Below, one piece after another: positions 8,989-19,900 of a stretch of 47,218 nucleotides of DNA; position 1 is the first letter of the stretch, and every line of letters begins with the position of its first letter. The translations under genes and the position numbers were made by a program. Under the pieces are notes generated by a model. That model was not told the DNA's origin and did no database searches. It worked only from the letters and a program-made list of their open reading frames with translations. The DNA is from Desulfobacterales bacterium RIFOXYA12_FULL_46_15 (GTDB lineage: Bacteria > Desulfobacterota > Desulfobacteria > Desulfobacterales > Desulfobacteraceae): contig MGTJ01000101.1 of NCBI GenBank assembly GCA_001799395.1, forward strand, positions 1 to 47,218, read 5' to 3'.

Positions 8989-10002
8989 ATGTTTTTAAAA
9001 TTAATTTTTCGCCCGGCAGTTGTGGTGTTTTTCATATTTTTGACCGGCCTGGCTTCTGCCGCCACTTTGAAAATAGCCACCATTTCTCCTGAAGGATCCA
9101 TGTGGATGGAAAAAATGCGGAAAGGTGCGGATCAGGTTGAAAAAGAAACTGAAAAGCGCGTTGCCATGAAATTCTATCCCGGCGGTGTCATGGGAAATGA
9201 CAATGCAGTGTTGAGAAAAATCCGCATCGGCCAGTTGCAGGGAGGTGCTTTTGTGGCCGGCAGCCTATCCCAGTTTTTCCCTGCAAACCAGATTTATGCA
9301 CAGCCGTTTAAATTCAGGAATCTTGACGAGGTGGACCATGTCCGTCAATTTATGGATTCCTATATCATTGAAGGACTCGATAAAGGCGGATTTGTTGTTT
9401 TTGGAATCATTGGCGGGGGATTTGCCTATATCATGTCCAAAGAACCTATTCAGACTGTAGAAGATTTGAGGAGAAAGAAAGTATGGATTCCGGATAATGA
9501 TCAAATCAGCCAGGATTCCATCAAAGTTTTCGGAATTACCCCGGTTCCCCTGCCCATTTCCGATGTCAGAACCAGCCTTCAGACAGGACTCATCGACACC
9601 ATCGGCACATCGCCTGTGGGTGCGGTTGTGCTGCAATGGCACAACCAGATCAAATATGTCATGGATATCCCCTTGATTTATCTTCATGCTGTATTGGCCA
9701 TTGATAAAAATCAATTTCTGAAAATCGATGAGACAGACCGGCAGATCATCACCCGTGTTATGACGTCGGCCTTAAATGAAATCGATACCCAGAACCGCAA
9801 AGATGATATTGACGCCATCGAAACCCTTAAGAGCAGGGGCATTACATTTACAACCCCTTCACGGCAGGACCTGGAAGAGTGGTACAGGATCGCAGATCTT
9901 GCCTCCAGGGAGATGGTAGAATCCGGAGTTCTTCCCCAGGATATCGTAGACAAAATGAATGAGTACCTGAATGATTTCCACTCAAAAAAAAGCAATCCCT
10001 GA
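8989..10002 (+). CDS. dctP: TRAP transporter substrate-binding protein (DctP)
   Basis: I choose the ATG at 8989 because GGAG lies 6 bases upstream and it gives a clean signal peptide (MFLKLIFRPAVVVFFIF...LASA); the frame is open from 8968. The mature protein of about 313 residues has the DctP pattern: LKIATISPEGSMW, the KFYPGGVMGND strand and loop, VWIPDN at the usual substrate-contact region, and GLIDTIGTSPVGA. It binds a solute in the periplasm and hands it to the DctQM permease. The solute is not certain; the linked TatT suggests something other than the classical C4-dicarboxylates. Its TGA stop overlaps the dctQ ATG by one base (TGATG). Confidence 0.9.
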   Translation: MFLKLIFRPAVVVFFIFLTGLASAATLKIATISPEGSMWMEKMRKGADQVEKETEKRVAMKFYPGGVMGNDNAVLRKIRIGQLQGGAFVAGSLSQFFPANQIYAQPFKFRNLDEVDHVRQFMDSYIIEGLDKGGFVVFGIIGGGFAYIMSKEPIQTVEDLRRKKVWIPDNDQISQDSIKVFGITPVPLPISDVRTSLQTGLIDTIGTSPVGAVVLQWHNQIKYVMDIPLIYLHAVLAIDKNQFLKIDETDRQIITRVMTSALNEIDTQNRKDDIDAIETLKSRGITFTTPSRQDLEEWYRIADLASREMVESGVLPQDIVDKMNEYLNDFHSKKSNP

Positions 10003-10511
10003 TGGCCGGTAAAACAGCAAACCGCATCCGGCAGGGAATCAGGATTCTTCAAAAACTTGAGGACGGCGTCCTTATCGGCCTTCTTCTTTTAATGGTGTTT
10101 GTTGCCGCTTTTCAGATTCTTGCAAGGAATCTCTTTGATTCCGGGATAAGGTCTGGTGATGAACTTATCCGGGTTCTGGTGCTCTGGATAAGCCTCATGG
10201 GTGCCATGGTGGCAAGCCGGAACAACAGCCATATCAATATCGACCTGATTTCACGATATCTTCCGGGCCATATTAAAAAATATTCATTCGTTATGGTCGG
10301 TTTTTTTACTTCCTTTATCTGTGCTGTGATGGCCTGTTTCAGTTTTAATTTTGTCATGATGGAAAAAGCGGACGGTATGATTGCCTTTGCCAATATCCCG
10401 GCATGGGTCTGCCAGAGTATTATTCCGGCATCATTTGCCGTTATCAGCCTAAGATACCTGTTATTATCATTTACAACTCTTTTTGATTCTTCCAAGCAGA
10501 AAATCAAATGA
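10002..10511 (+). CDS. dctQ: TRAP transporter small permease (DctQ)
   Basis: The 169-residue protein has four hydrophobic segments, the usual form of the small DctQ subunit. The family pattern is clear: LARNLFDSGIRSGDELIRVLVLWISLMGAMVASRNNSHINID, with the conserved acidic and Trp residues in helix 2. It pairs with DctM in the inner membrane. Its start overlaps the dctP stop and its own stop overlaps the dctM start in an ATGA junction, so the three genes are translated together. Confidence 0.92.
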   Translation: MAGKTANRIRQGIRILQKLEDGVLIGLLLLMVFVAAFQILARNLFDSGIRSGDELIRVLVLWISLMGAMVASRNNSHINIDLISRYLPGHIKKYSFVMVGFFTSFICAVMACFSFNFVMMEKADGMIAFANIPAWVCQSIIPASFAVISLRYLLLSFTTLFDSSKQKIK

Positions 10512-11788
10512 CAATTTTACTGGTCTCTTTCATCATCCTGTTTGCTTTTCTGGGCGCCCCGCTTTTTTCCATTATCATTGCCGGAGCCATGCTGGGATTT
10601 CATACCGGTGATATCGATTTATCCGTTATGGCCATTGAGCTTTACCGTATTGCCGACACACCCATCCTTATTGCATTACCCCTGTTCACCTTTGCCGGGT
10701 ATATCTTAAGCCGGAGTAATACCTCAAAACGTCTTGTCAGCCTGACCCAGGCTGTACTGGGATGGGTACCGGGCGGCCTTGCCATCGTAGCCTTTGTGGT
10801 CTGCGCTGTTTTTACGGCCCTCACCGGTGCCTCCGGTGTCACTATTGTGGCCATGGGTGCCCTGTTGTACCCTGCTCTGAAACAGGCCGGTTATAAAGAT
10901 AAATTCAGCCTTGGGCTTGTGACGACTTCCGGAAGCCTCGGTCTTCTTCTGCCCCCGTCCCTTCCTCTCATCCTCTATGGAGTCATTGCCCAGCAAATGG
11001 ATGCAGGGCAGGCGGTTACCATTGAAAAACTATTTATTGCAGGGATCCTGCCGGCGATTTTAATGATTGTTATTCTCTCTTTGTGGAGCATCTGGGCAAA
11101 CAGGATGAATCCGGTTCCCCTGATACCCTTTTCCTTTAAAAACGTTCTTATGGCAGCCCGGGAGTCCATCTGGGAAATTCCCCTGCCGGTGTTTGTATTT
11201 ACCGGTGTTTATTCAGGGTATTTTGCCGTGTCCGAAGCTGCTGCCGTAACTGCCATGTACGTTCTGATCATTGAAGTCCTGGTTTACAGGGAAATTAAGC
11301 TGCCCGATCTTCCCGGCATCATCAGGGATTCCATGGTGATGGTGGGGGGAATCCTTCTGATTCTCGGGGTATGTCTTGCATTTACAAATTTTCTTATTGA
11401 TGCTGAAGTTCCCATGAAAATTTTTAATACCTGCAAGGTTTTTATTGGCAGCAGGATTTTATTCCTGGTTCTCCTGAATATTTTTCTTTTGATTCTCGGG
11501 ACCATGCTGGATATTTTTTCAGCCATCATCATTATGGTACCGCTGATACTGCCGGTAGCTCAGGAGTATGGAGTTGATCCCATCCATCTGGGTATTATTT
11601 TTCTTGCCAACATGCAGATCGGATATTTAACCCCGCCTGTGGGAATGAATCTTTTTATTGCCGGATATAGGTTTAACAAACCCATTATTGAAATCTACCG
11701 GGCCACTTTCCCGTTTATGATCGTACTGCTTCTGGCCGTCCTGATTATTACCTACTGGCCATGGCTCAGCCTTGTGATGATTTCCTGA
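10508..11788 (+). CDS. dctM: TRAP transporter large permease (DctM)
   Basis: The 426-residue membrane protein has the 11-12 hydrophobic segments of DctM. Family signatures include LPLFTFAGYIL, ALTGASGVTIVAMGALLYPALKQAGY, GSLGLLLPPSLPLILYGV and the C-terminal FLANMQIGYLTPPVGMNLF. It is the sodium- or proton-coupled transport channel of the TRAP complex. It starts at an ATGA overlap with dctQ. The 18-base gap to convergent glnE contains no obvious terminator hairpin. It is the last gene of the tatT-dctPQM operon. Confidence 0.93.
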   Translation: MTILLVSFIILFAFLGAPLFSIIIAGAMLGFHTGDIDLSVMAIELYRIADTPILIALPLFTFAGYILSRSNTSKRLVSLTQAVLGWVPGGLAIVAFVVCAVFTALTGASGVTIVAMGALLYPALKQAGYKDKFSLGLVTTSGSLGLLLPPSLPLILYGVIAQQMDAGQAVTIEKLFIAGILPAILMIVILSLWSIWANRMNPVPLIPFSFKNVLMAARESIWEIPLPVFVFTGVYSGYFAVSEAAAVTAMYVLIIEVLVYREIKLPDLPGIIRDSMVMVGGILLILGVCLAFTNFLIDAEVPMKIFNTCKVFIGSRILFLVLLNIFLLILGTMLDIFSAIIIMVPLILPVAQEYGVDPIHLGIIFLANMQIGYLTPPVGMNLFIAGYRFNKPIIEIYRATFPFMIVLLLAVLIITYWPWLSLVMIS

Positions 11789-11806
11789 TCAATTTTTCAA
11801 TCCAGT

Positions 11807-14698
11807 TCAATTCCTGAGGTATTTATCATATATTTCCATGACCTGCTTTCTAACGTCATGGAAAAAGGAAGCAGGGATCTCAAGGCTCTTTTCCTGGAGA
11901 TTCAGGCTGTGAATGGTCTTCCGCATGGACAGATATGCGTTTTGAAGCCTTTCGCTCTCACAATCCGTAATAATTTCTTCTGCATTAAGACTTTCAAGAA
12001 GCCTCATATTATCCGTCCAGATGATCAGATCCGGGCAATCATGGGCATTCTTTAAAATCAGGTATTGAACCAGGAATTCAATATCCACGATCCCTCCTTG
12101 TGACTGCTTTAGATCAAAAAAATCTTTTGAAGATTTCAAATGCTCTTCCCTGACCTTTTCCCGCATTTCACCCACTTCTTTTTTCAAAACCCTGGCCTGT
12201 CTTTCTTCAATCAAAACCGCTTTTCTGATTTCTCCGAACCGTGAGCCAAGGGTTTTATCCCCGGCCACGAACCTCGCCCTGATCAATGCCTGGTGTTCCC
12301 AGGTCCAGGCCTGTTTCTCCAGATACTCTTTAAAGGCATCAATATGGGAAACAATCATGCCTGACGCTCCACCGGGCCGAAGCCTCATATCAGCCCCGTA
12401 AAGGGTTCCGGCCGGGGTATGCATGGTCAGGGCATTGATGATTCTCTGGCCCAGGTTTGAATAGAACCGGAGGGTATCGATACTCTTTGGTTGACCTTTT
12501 GTAACCCCGGATTCCCCCCTATGAAGGAATACAATATCAAGATCCGATTTATATCCCATTTCCAGCCCGCCCACCTTGCCATAGGCAATTATGGCAAATC
12601 CGCAATCATCCAGACTTTGCCCTGATACATTGCCGGGGATTCCGTATTTTTGAGCCACAATATCCCAGGCGATCTGAAGGACCCGGTTCAGAACGGTTTC
12701 CGCAATATAGGTCAGGTGATCGCTGACTTTCATCAATGGATAATTCCCGCTTATATCGGCTGCAGAAACTCTCAGCATATTGACCTGACGGAATATGCAA
12801 ACATCCTCCAGCAAAAATTCGACTTCCCCTGAAGGGATGGCTGCCATGCGGAGTTCCATTTCGTTTTCCAGGGATTTTTTGTCCGGCGGAGAATACAGGG
12901 TGGACGGATGCATGAGTTCATCCAGCAAAGCAGGATGGTTTGAAAGAAAGGAAATTATCCAGGGACTTTTATTTGCAAGGGTAATCAAGGTTTCAAGTGC
13001 GCTTTTATTTTCGATCAAAAGGGAGAGGTAACAGGTTCTTCTTTCAATGGTGATTATCAAATCAATTAGTTTGATCAAAAGAGCTTCAGGATCATCCTGG
13101 ACCCCTATTTTTCTGACCATCACCGGAATGAGCCGGGCCAGTTTTTTTCTGCCGTTGGCAGTTAAGCGCCGGGTATTGGGATGCTCCTCCAGTGATCTTA
13201 ATATTCCCAGAACCCGGTCCGGGTCCTTGAAGCCCTGGATGGCAACAGCCTCTGGTACGAATTGGGGGTCATTGATATTAATCCATAATTCCTTGAGCGC
13301 CTGGGCTGGTTTGTCGGTTTTTTCCTGTTCTTCCGTCAGAAGAAGCTGGTTGAAGTGATGGTGAACCCGCTGCATATGATGATTGAGGTCCTTTTGAAAC
13401 CCCTCCCATTCATCATACCCCATGGAAAACGCAAGTATCCTTCTTTGGTCCTGTTTTTCAGGAATATCATGGGTTTGAAGATCTGAATAAGCCTGTAGCC
13501 TGTTTTCAACCATTCTTAAAAACCCGTATGCCTGTTTAAGGTCATTTTTTGTTGCCTCATTGATGCACTGCTGGGTTTCAAGCAAATCAAGCACCTTAAG
13601 AATACTTCGCTCCTGGAATTTGGGTTCGACCCCTCCCCGGATCAGCTGGAACAATTGTCCGAAAAACTCAATTTCCCTGATGCCGCCCGCCCCAAGCTTA
13701 ATATTGTGTTTAAGTTTTTTATTGTTGACCTGCAGGATGATCCTGTTTTTCATATCCCTGAAGGAATCAAAAGACCCGTAATCAAAATACCGCCTGTAAA
13801 TAAAGGAATTCAGGTTTTTTAAAAGCCTGAACCCGGCTTCAATATCGCCTGCCACCGGTCTTGCCTTGATCATGGCATACCGTTCCCATTCCCTGCCCTG
13901 GGCCTGGTAATATTCTTCAAAAGAAAAACTGCTCATCACCAGCGGCCCGCCGTCACCAAAGGGCCTCAGCCGGGTATCAATTCTGTAAAGCGTGTTTTCA
14001 TTGAATCCTGATGAAAATAGCTTTAAAAACATACGGCAGGCTTTAATAAAGAATTCTTCGTTGGAAATCACGCTTTCGCCGGTGGTATAGCCTTCTCTGG
14101 GATAAACAAAGATAAGATCAAGGTCTGATGAAAAATTTAATTCGCCGGCACCCAGCTTGCCCATGCCGAGCACAATCAGTCTCTGGAAATTTCCCTCACT
14201 ATCCACAGGCATCCCATGACGGTTGCAAAGGGAATCATAGATACTATCCACAGCCCCGGCAACAACGGCATCGGCAAGACAGGAGAGGTCACGGAGCGTT
14301 TCTTCAAGCAAGGACCTGCCAGTCAGATCCCGCCATGCAATTCTGATGGTTTCATATATCTTGGCCTGTAACAGGATTTCCCGGACCCTAGCCACATCCA
14401 TATCCTTTGAAATCAGGTTTTCAAATTTTATGGCAAAGGTGTTTGCGGAATAGGATTTTTCAAAATCCCGGGTTTCGATGAGATCCTTTAAAATTGATGG
14501 GTTTCGGGTAAAAGAGGATGCAATGTATTCACTGAAAAAAACTGCTTTAATATAATCCGCTTTCAAGGGCCGGGAAAAATCAATCTGAACACCCTGGTTT
14601 TTAATGCTTTCATTGATGGCATCAAGCCGGTTTTTGATCAGGGTGGCCAGGGATTGATCGATGTTCGGGAATAGGATGTGTATGTCTGTATAGTCCAT
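11807..14698 (-). CDS. glnE: Bifunctional glutamine synthetase adenylyltransferase/deadenylylase
   Basis: The 963-residue protein has the two nucleotidyltransferase domains of GlnE. The first core is near residues 178-199 (GMGKLGAGELNFSSDLDLIF) and the second near 700-723 (YGKVGGLEMGYKSDLDIVF). Each is followed by an Arg-rich substrate region (RLRPFGDGGPL; DMRLRPGGASGM) and the GGIREIEFFGQ/GGIVDIEFLVQY motifs. The enzyme adds or removes AMP on glutamine synthetase in response to PII and glutamine, so it belongs to nitrogen control. Length is normal. It stands alone on the minus strand, and neither glnA nor glnB is nearby. The ATG at 14698 follows AGGTTGAAAA. Confidence 0.96.
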   Translation of the reverse strand: MDYTDIHILFPNIDQSLATLIKNRLDAINESIKNQGVQIDFSRPLKADYIKAVFFSEYIASSFTRNPSILKDLIETRDFEKSYSANTFAIKFENLISKDMDVARVREILLQAKIYETIRIAWRDLTGRSLLEETLRDLSCLADAVVAGAVDSIYDSLCNRHGMPVDSEGNFQRLIVLGMGKLGAGELNFSSDLDLIFVYPREGYTTGESVISNEEFFIKACRMFLKLFSSGFNENTLYRIDTRLRPFGDGGPLVMSSFSFEEYYQAQGREWERYAMIKARPVAGDIEAGFRLLKNLNSFIYRRYFDYGSFDSFRDMKNRIILQVNNKKLKHNIKLGAGGIREIEFFGQLFQLIRGGVEPKFQERSILKVLDLLETQQCINEATKNDLKQAYGFLRMVENRLQAYSDLQTHDIPEKQDQRRILAFSMGYDEWEGFQKDLNHHMQRVHHHFNQLLLTEEQEKTDKPAQALKELWININDPQFVPEAVAIQGFKDPDRVLGILRSLEEHPNTRRLTANGRKKLARLIPVMVRKIGVQDDPEALLIKLIDLIITIERRTCYLSLLIENKSALETLITLANKSPWIISFLSNHPALLDELMHPSTLYSPPDKKSLENEMELRMAAIPSGEVEFLLEDVCIFRQVNMLRVSAADISGNYPLMKVSDHLTYIAETVLNRVLQIAWDIVAQKYGIPGNVSGQSLDDCGFAIIAYGKVGGLEMGYKSDLDIVFLHRGESGVTKGQPKSIDTLRFYSNLGQRIINALTMHTPAGTLYGADMRLRPGGASGMIVSHIDAFKEYLEKQAWTWEHQALIRARFVAGDKTLGSRFGEIRKAVLIEERQARVLKKEVGEMREKVREEHLKSSKDFFDLKQSQGGIVDIEFLVQYLILKNAHDCPDLIIWTDNMRLLESLNAEEIITDCESERLQNAYLSMRKTIHSLNLQEKSLEIPASFFHDVRKQVMEIYDKYLRN

Positions 14699-14823
14699 TT
14701 TTCAACCTGAAATTTTAATTTAAATTTTTACCATAATATCGGATCGGCATTTTATCAAGAAATAGCGAAAAGGAATATGGCAATGTGGTTAAAATACCCG
14801 ATCAGGATGCCGGTAATTTCTGT

Positions 14824-14852
14824 TTGATAATTTTTTTTGTTTGGAATATAAT
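14824..14852 (+). promoter_or_regulatory. Sigma-70-type promoter for the binding-protein gene
   Basis: TTGATA at 14824-14829 is separated by 17 bases from a perfect TATAAT at 14847-14852. The gene start at 14950 lies about 90 bases downstream with GAGGAGG just before the ATG. This is the best-looking vegetative promoter I saw in the window; the call is by sequence only. Confidence 0.55.
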
Positions 14853-14949
14853 CGGAATTATTCCACGGAAGACAATTCCATTTTTCCTAAATTCTCCTAT
14901 CGCTGTTGGGCCGGATTATTATTGAGCTAATTTTTTTTGAGGAGGTTTC

Positions 14950-15711
14950 ATGAAAATCATCACCAAAACAAGTTTCATTATAATACTGTGTGTCACTTTT
15001 ATTTTTCAAGGCTATGGCCTTTCTGAAGAAAAAAAACTGATTGCCGTTTTCACCACCTGGGAGCCCTATGGATATATGGAAAATAATACGGCTGCCGGTT
15101 TTGAAATCGAAATATTCGCTGCTGTTGCCAAAAAAATGGAAATCGCCGTCGAATTCCTCAACCGCCCCTGGAAAAGATGCCTGTATTCCATGGAGAATAA
15201 AACGGCAGACGTAGTGATCTCGGCATTAAAGACAAAAGATCGCGAATCCTACCTGATTTATCCGGAAGAACCTATCAGCATCGGCCGGACCGGATTTTTT
15301 ACAACTGTGGAAAAAAATATTGTCTTTAACGGTACTTTTGAACCGCTTACGGAATTCACCATTGGGATTACCAGCGGGTTCAGCTATGGAGATGCCTTTG
15401 ACTCAGCCGCCTTTTTGAAAAAAGATGAGAGCACGGAAACCCCGACAATTATTACCAAAGTTCTCCTCGGCAGAATCGATCTCGGGATCGGAGATATTGC
15501 CGTCATCAAGACCGCTGCTAGAAAAGAAAAGATCCTGGAAAAAATAAAATTCCTGGAACCCCTGGTGCATTCCAGGAAATTATATGCCGCCTTCTCAAAA
15601 AAGCCGGGTCATGAAATCCTTTCAATGGAATTCTCAAAAGCGCTATCTGAATTCCGCACATCGGAAGAATATTACAGCATTCTTAAAAAATACGGTATTG
15701 AAGAAAAATGA
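14950..15711 (+). CDS. Periplasmic solute-binding protein, family 3 (amino-acid type)
   Basis: The 253-residue protein has a signal peptide (TSFIIILCVTFIFQGYGLS) and the SBP_bac_3 fold pattern: WEPYGYMENNTAAGFEIEIFAAVAKKM, then RCLYSMENKTADVVISALKT and SIGRTGFFT. The family usually delivers polar amino acids to ABC importers. No permease or ATPase gene is adjacent, so this may be an orphan receptor or serve a transporter encoded elsewhere. A strong ribosome site (GAGGAGG) precedes the ATG. The substrate is not predictable. Confidence 0.85.
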   Translation: MKIITKTSFIIILCVTFIFQGYGLSEEKKLIAVFTTWEPYGYMENNTAAGFEIEIFAAVAKKMEIAVEFLNRPWKRCLYSMENKTADVVISALKTKDRESYLIYPEEPISIGRTGFFTTVEKNIVFNGTFEPLTEFTIGITSGFSYGDAFDSAAFLKKDESTETPTIITKVLLGRIDLGIGDIAVIKTAARKEKILEKIKFLEPLVHSRKLYAAFSKKPGHEILSMEFSKALSEFRTSEEYYSILKKYGIEEK

Positions 15712-15797
15712 AGCTCTTCTATAAGTAGCTTGCCAAAATTCCAAGGGTTTGATATCTAAATAGGTTCGATTTGCAAAGAGAATATCTTTTTGTGATA

Positions 15798-15816
15798 ATC
15801 CGGGGCTGACCCGGAT
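15798..15816 (+). promoter_or_regulatory. Leader hairpin upstream of carA
   Basis: A perfect 7-bp stem (ATCCGGG, loop GCTGA, CCCGGAT) lies 40 bases before the carA start. It has no following U-run, so it is not an ordinary intrinsic terminator. The 145-base gap before carA could carry pyrimidine or purine control, but I see no recognised riboswitch. Confidence 0.3.
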
Positions 15817-15855
15817 GCTGAATATCAATACATTGGTAAACAGGTGTGGATTTTT

Positions 15856-16998
15856 ATGAAAGCATTATTAGCCCTTGAAGACGGAAGGGTTTTTCCCTGC
15901 AGAAGTTTCACAGGCCCGGGTGAGGCAAAGGGAGAAGTCGTGTTCAATACCAGCATGACCGGTTACCAGGAAATTCTGACCGATCCTTCCTATTATGGCC
16001 AGATGGTCACCATGACCTATCCTTTGATCGGTAATTACGGGATTTGCCCTGAAGATGTGGAGTCTGACAGGATACAGGTGGCAGCCTTTATTGTGAAAGA
16101 ATACCAGGATTTCCCCAGTAATTACAGATCCAGGGGAACCCTTGCCGATTACCTGATCAAATCCCATGTGCTGGGCATCGAGGATCTTGATACCCGGGCC
16201 CTGACCCGCCATATCCGAAAATCCGGGGCCATGCGGGCCATGATCTCCACATCCGACCTTGTTCCCGATTCCCTTGTGGCGAGGGCACAACAGATCCCTT
16301 CCATGCTGGGAAGCGATCTTGTGGGAAAAGTGACTACAAAAAAACCCTATTTCTGGAAATATAACCAGCCCGATTATATTGATGTTGCAAAACTCCATGA
16401 TCCTCTTATCTGGCGCCATAGAGGCAAGAAACATTCTGTTGTGGCCCTTGATTACGGTATTAAATATAATATTATCCGGAGCCTTGAACGGGCAGGGTGC
16501 GAAGTCCTGGTGGTTCCGGCAAGAACTGAAGCCAAAACCATCCGGAATTTGAATCCTGACGGCCTGTTTCTTTCCAATGGACCAGGTGACCCTGAACCCC
16601 TGACCTATGCCGTTGACACCATCCGGCAACTTCTGAATTTTGTCCCCATTTTCGGTATCTGTCTTGGCATGCAGCTTTTAGGGATTGCCATGGGCGGGAA
16701 AACCATGAAAATCAAATTCGGGCACAGGGGTGCCAACCAGCCGGTGAAAAATCTGTCCACGGGAAAAGTTGAAATTACCTCCCAGAACCATGGATTTGCC
16801 GTGGATCTTAACACCATTGGTAAAGATCAATCCGTCATGACCCATATCAATCTGAATGAAGATTCCCTTGAAGGTCTGAAAAGCAATGTCATCCGGGCCT
16901 TTGCCGTGCAATATCATCCTGAGGCCTCGCCCGGTCCCCATGATTCAGCCTATCTTTTTAACCAGTTTGCAAAAGTGATTAAAGATGCCAAAGCGTGA
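15856..16998 (+). CDS. carA: Carbamoyl-phosphate synthase small subunit
   Basis: The 380-residue glutaminase subunit starts [13 protein letters not shown]; the ATG at 15856 is preferred over the in-frame GTG at 15844. The N-terminal domain has the typical [21 protein letters not shown], and the C-terminal class I amidotransferase domain has the nucleophile Cys in [11 protein letters not shown] and a catalytic His and Glu in [10 protein letters not shown]. It hydrolyses glutamine and channels ammonia to CarB for arginine and pyrimidine synthesis. carB starts 14 bases before the carA stop, so the two subunits are translationally coupled. Confidence 0.97.
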   Translation: MKALLALEDGRVFPCRSFTGPGEAKGEVVFNTSMTGYQEILTDPSYYGQMVTMTYPLIGNYGICPEDVESDRIQVAAFIVKEYQDFPSNYRSRGTLADYLIKSHVLGIEDLDTRALTRHIRKSGAMRAMISTSDLVPDSLVARAQQIPSMLGSDLVGKVTTKKPYFWKYNQPDYIDVAKLHDPLIWRHRGKKHSVVALDYGIKYNIIRSLERAGCEVLVVPARTEAKTIRNLNPDGLFLSNGPGDPEPLTYAVDTIRQLLNFVPIFGICLGMQLLGIAMGGKTMKIKFGHRGANQPVKNLSTGKVEITSQNHGFAVDLNTIGKDQSVMTHINLNEDSLEGLKSNVIRAFAVQYHPEASPGPHDSAYLFNQFAKVIKDAKA

Positions 16999-19900
16999 AG
17001 ACATAAAAAAAATCCTGATCATTGGTGCTGGTCCCATCATCATCAGCCAGGCCTGTGAGTTTGACTACTCCGGCACCCAGGCATGTAAAGCTCTGAAAGA
17101 AGAGGGATTTGAAGTCGTTCTGATCAATTCCAATCCTGCCACCATCATGACCGACCCTGAAACCGCAGACAGGATTTATATAGAACCCGTTACCCCTGAA
17201 ACCGTGATCAAGGTCATTGAAAAGGAAAGACCCGATGCCCTCCTGCCCACCCTGGGCGGTCAGACTGCGCTGAACACAGCCATTGAAGTAGCCAAGACCG
17301 GCATCCTTAAAAAATATAAAGTGGAAATGATCGGCGCTTCCGAAGAAGCCATTAATAAAGCGGAAGACCGGGAGCTTTTCCGGGATGCCATGAACAGGAT
17401 CGGCTTAAGGATTCCCAAAAGCGGGTTTGCCGTCAATCTGCAGGAAGTGGAAGCTGTCTCAAAGCGGATCGGATTCCCCATTATCGTAAGGCCTGCGTTC
17501 ACTCTCGGCGGAACCGGCGGCGGGGTTGCCTATAACATGGAAGAACTTAACCGGATTTCAAAAGCCGGGATTGATGCCAGCCTCATCCACCAGGTCATGC
17601 TCGAAGAATCGGTCATCGGGTGGAAGGAATATGAACTTGAGGTCATGCGCGATCATGCAGACAATGTGGTCATTGTTTGTTCCATTGAAAATGTTGATGC
17701 CATGGGCGTTCATACCGGGGATTCCGTCACCGTGGCACCGGCCCAGACCCTTTCGGATAAGGAATACCAGAATCTCCGGGATGCCTCCATTGCCATCATG
17801 AGGGAAATCGGTGTGGATACCGGCGGATCAAACGTCCAGTTTGCCATTAATCCTGAAAACGGGGACATTATTGTCGTAGAGATGAACCCCCGTGTTTCAA
17901 GAAGTTCAGCCCTTGCTTCCAAGGCGACGGGCTTTCCCATTGCCAAGATTGCAGCCAAACTCGCCATCGGCTACACCCTGGATGAAATTCCCAACGATAT
18001 TACCGGTGAAACTATGGCCTGCTTTGAACCTTCAATTGATTATTGCGTGGTAAAGATTCCCAGATGGACCTTTGAAAAATTTCCGGAAGCAGAAGATATT
18101 CTGACCACGGCCATGAAATCCGTGGGTGAAACCATGTCCATCGGCAGAACCTTTAAAGAGGCTTTTCAAAAAGGCATTCGATCCCTTGAGATCGGCAGGG
18201 CAGGGTTTGGTGGCGACGGCAAAGACCCGGTTCCCGGAAGCGTGGCAGGAAACGAGTTGGAATATAAATTGTCCACACCCAATTCCCATCGCCTGTTTTA
18301 CATCAAATATGCCATTGAAAACGGCATGCCCATTACCATGCTCTATGAATTGACAGGTATCGACCCTTGGTTTTTGAACCAGATGAAACAGATTGTTGAT
18401 CTTGAAAAACAGATCAAACTGGCAGGCAAAAATCTTCCACGGGATCTGTTTGAAAAAGCAAAAAAATATGGATTTTCAGATAGGCAGCTCGCATTTCTTA
18501 CCGGCTTGACAGATAGAAAAATCGAACAGGACAGGAAAGCCCTGGGTATTATTCCGGTTTACAAGCTCGTAGACACCTGTGCAGCAGAATTCAGGGCAGC
18601 CACTCCCTATTATTATTCGACCTATGAGACAGAATGTGAAGCCAGGGTATCGGACAGAAAAAAAGTCATCATCCTGGGCGGCGGCCCCAACCGAATCGGC
18701 CAGGGCATAGAGTTTGACTACTGCTGTGTTCATGCCTCCTTTGCGTTAAGGGAAGAAGGGGTTGAATCCATCATGGTCAATTCCAACCCTGAAACCGTAT
18801 CCACCGATTATGACACGTCTGATAAGCTTTATTTCGAACCCCTGACACGGGAAGATGTCCTTCATATTGTTGAAAAAGAAAAACCCTTTGGCGTCATTGT
18901 CCAGTTCGGCGGGCAGACCCCTCTGAACCTGGCTTCCGACCTTCAAAAAGCCGGGGTCCCCATCATCGGCACCAGTCCAGACAGCATAGACCGGGCCGAA
19001 GACCGGGATCTTTTCCAGGAGATGCTCAAAAAACTCGGCCTTCGTCAACCTGAAAACGGAATCGCCCTGAGTCTTGACGACGCTTTAAAAGTGGCCAGGG
19101 ATATCGGATATCCGGTCATGGTCCGCCCTTCCTTTGTCCTGGGGGGCCGTGCCATGAAAATCGTGTATGATGAAAAAGACCTGGAAGAATTTTTTGATCT
19201 GGCAGTCCAGGCCTCACCGGACAAACCCGTTCTCATCGACAAATTCCTTGAAGAGGCGTTTGAGCTGGATGTGGATGTTATTTCAGACGGAGAAAAAACC
19301 ATTATCGGCGGCATGATGGAGCATATCGAAGAAGCCGGTATCCATTCCGGGGATTCGGCTTGTGTGCTTCCCCCGTACTCCATTTCCAAGGTTCATATTG
19401 ATGAAATGGCGGATGCGGCACGGGCCATTGCAAAAGAATTGAATGTCAAGGGACTTATGAATATCCAGTTCGGCATCATGGATGACAAGGTGTATATCAT
19501 TGAAGTCAACCCGAGGGCATCCCGGACCATCCCCTTTGTATCCAAAGCCATCGGTGTTCCCCTGGCTAAGCTTGCTACTAAGGTCATGCTGGGAAAAACC
19601 CTTGATGAACTCGGCTTTACAAAAGAAGTCATTCCACCCTATTATTGTGTTAAGGAAGCTGTCATGCCCTTTGACCGGTTTGAAAATGTAGATCCGGTTC
19701 TGGGTCCTGAAATGAAATCCACAGGCGAAGTTATGGGGATTGACAAAGATCTCGGTGCTGCCGTGGCCAAATCCCAGCTTGCCGCAGGTCAGAAACTTCC
19801 CACAGAAGGTACCATCTTTATCAGTGTCCAGGATAAGGATAAGAATAAAGCCCTTCCCATTGTCCGGAAATTTCACGGCATGGGCTTCACTATCATGGCC

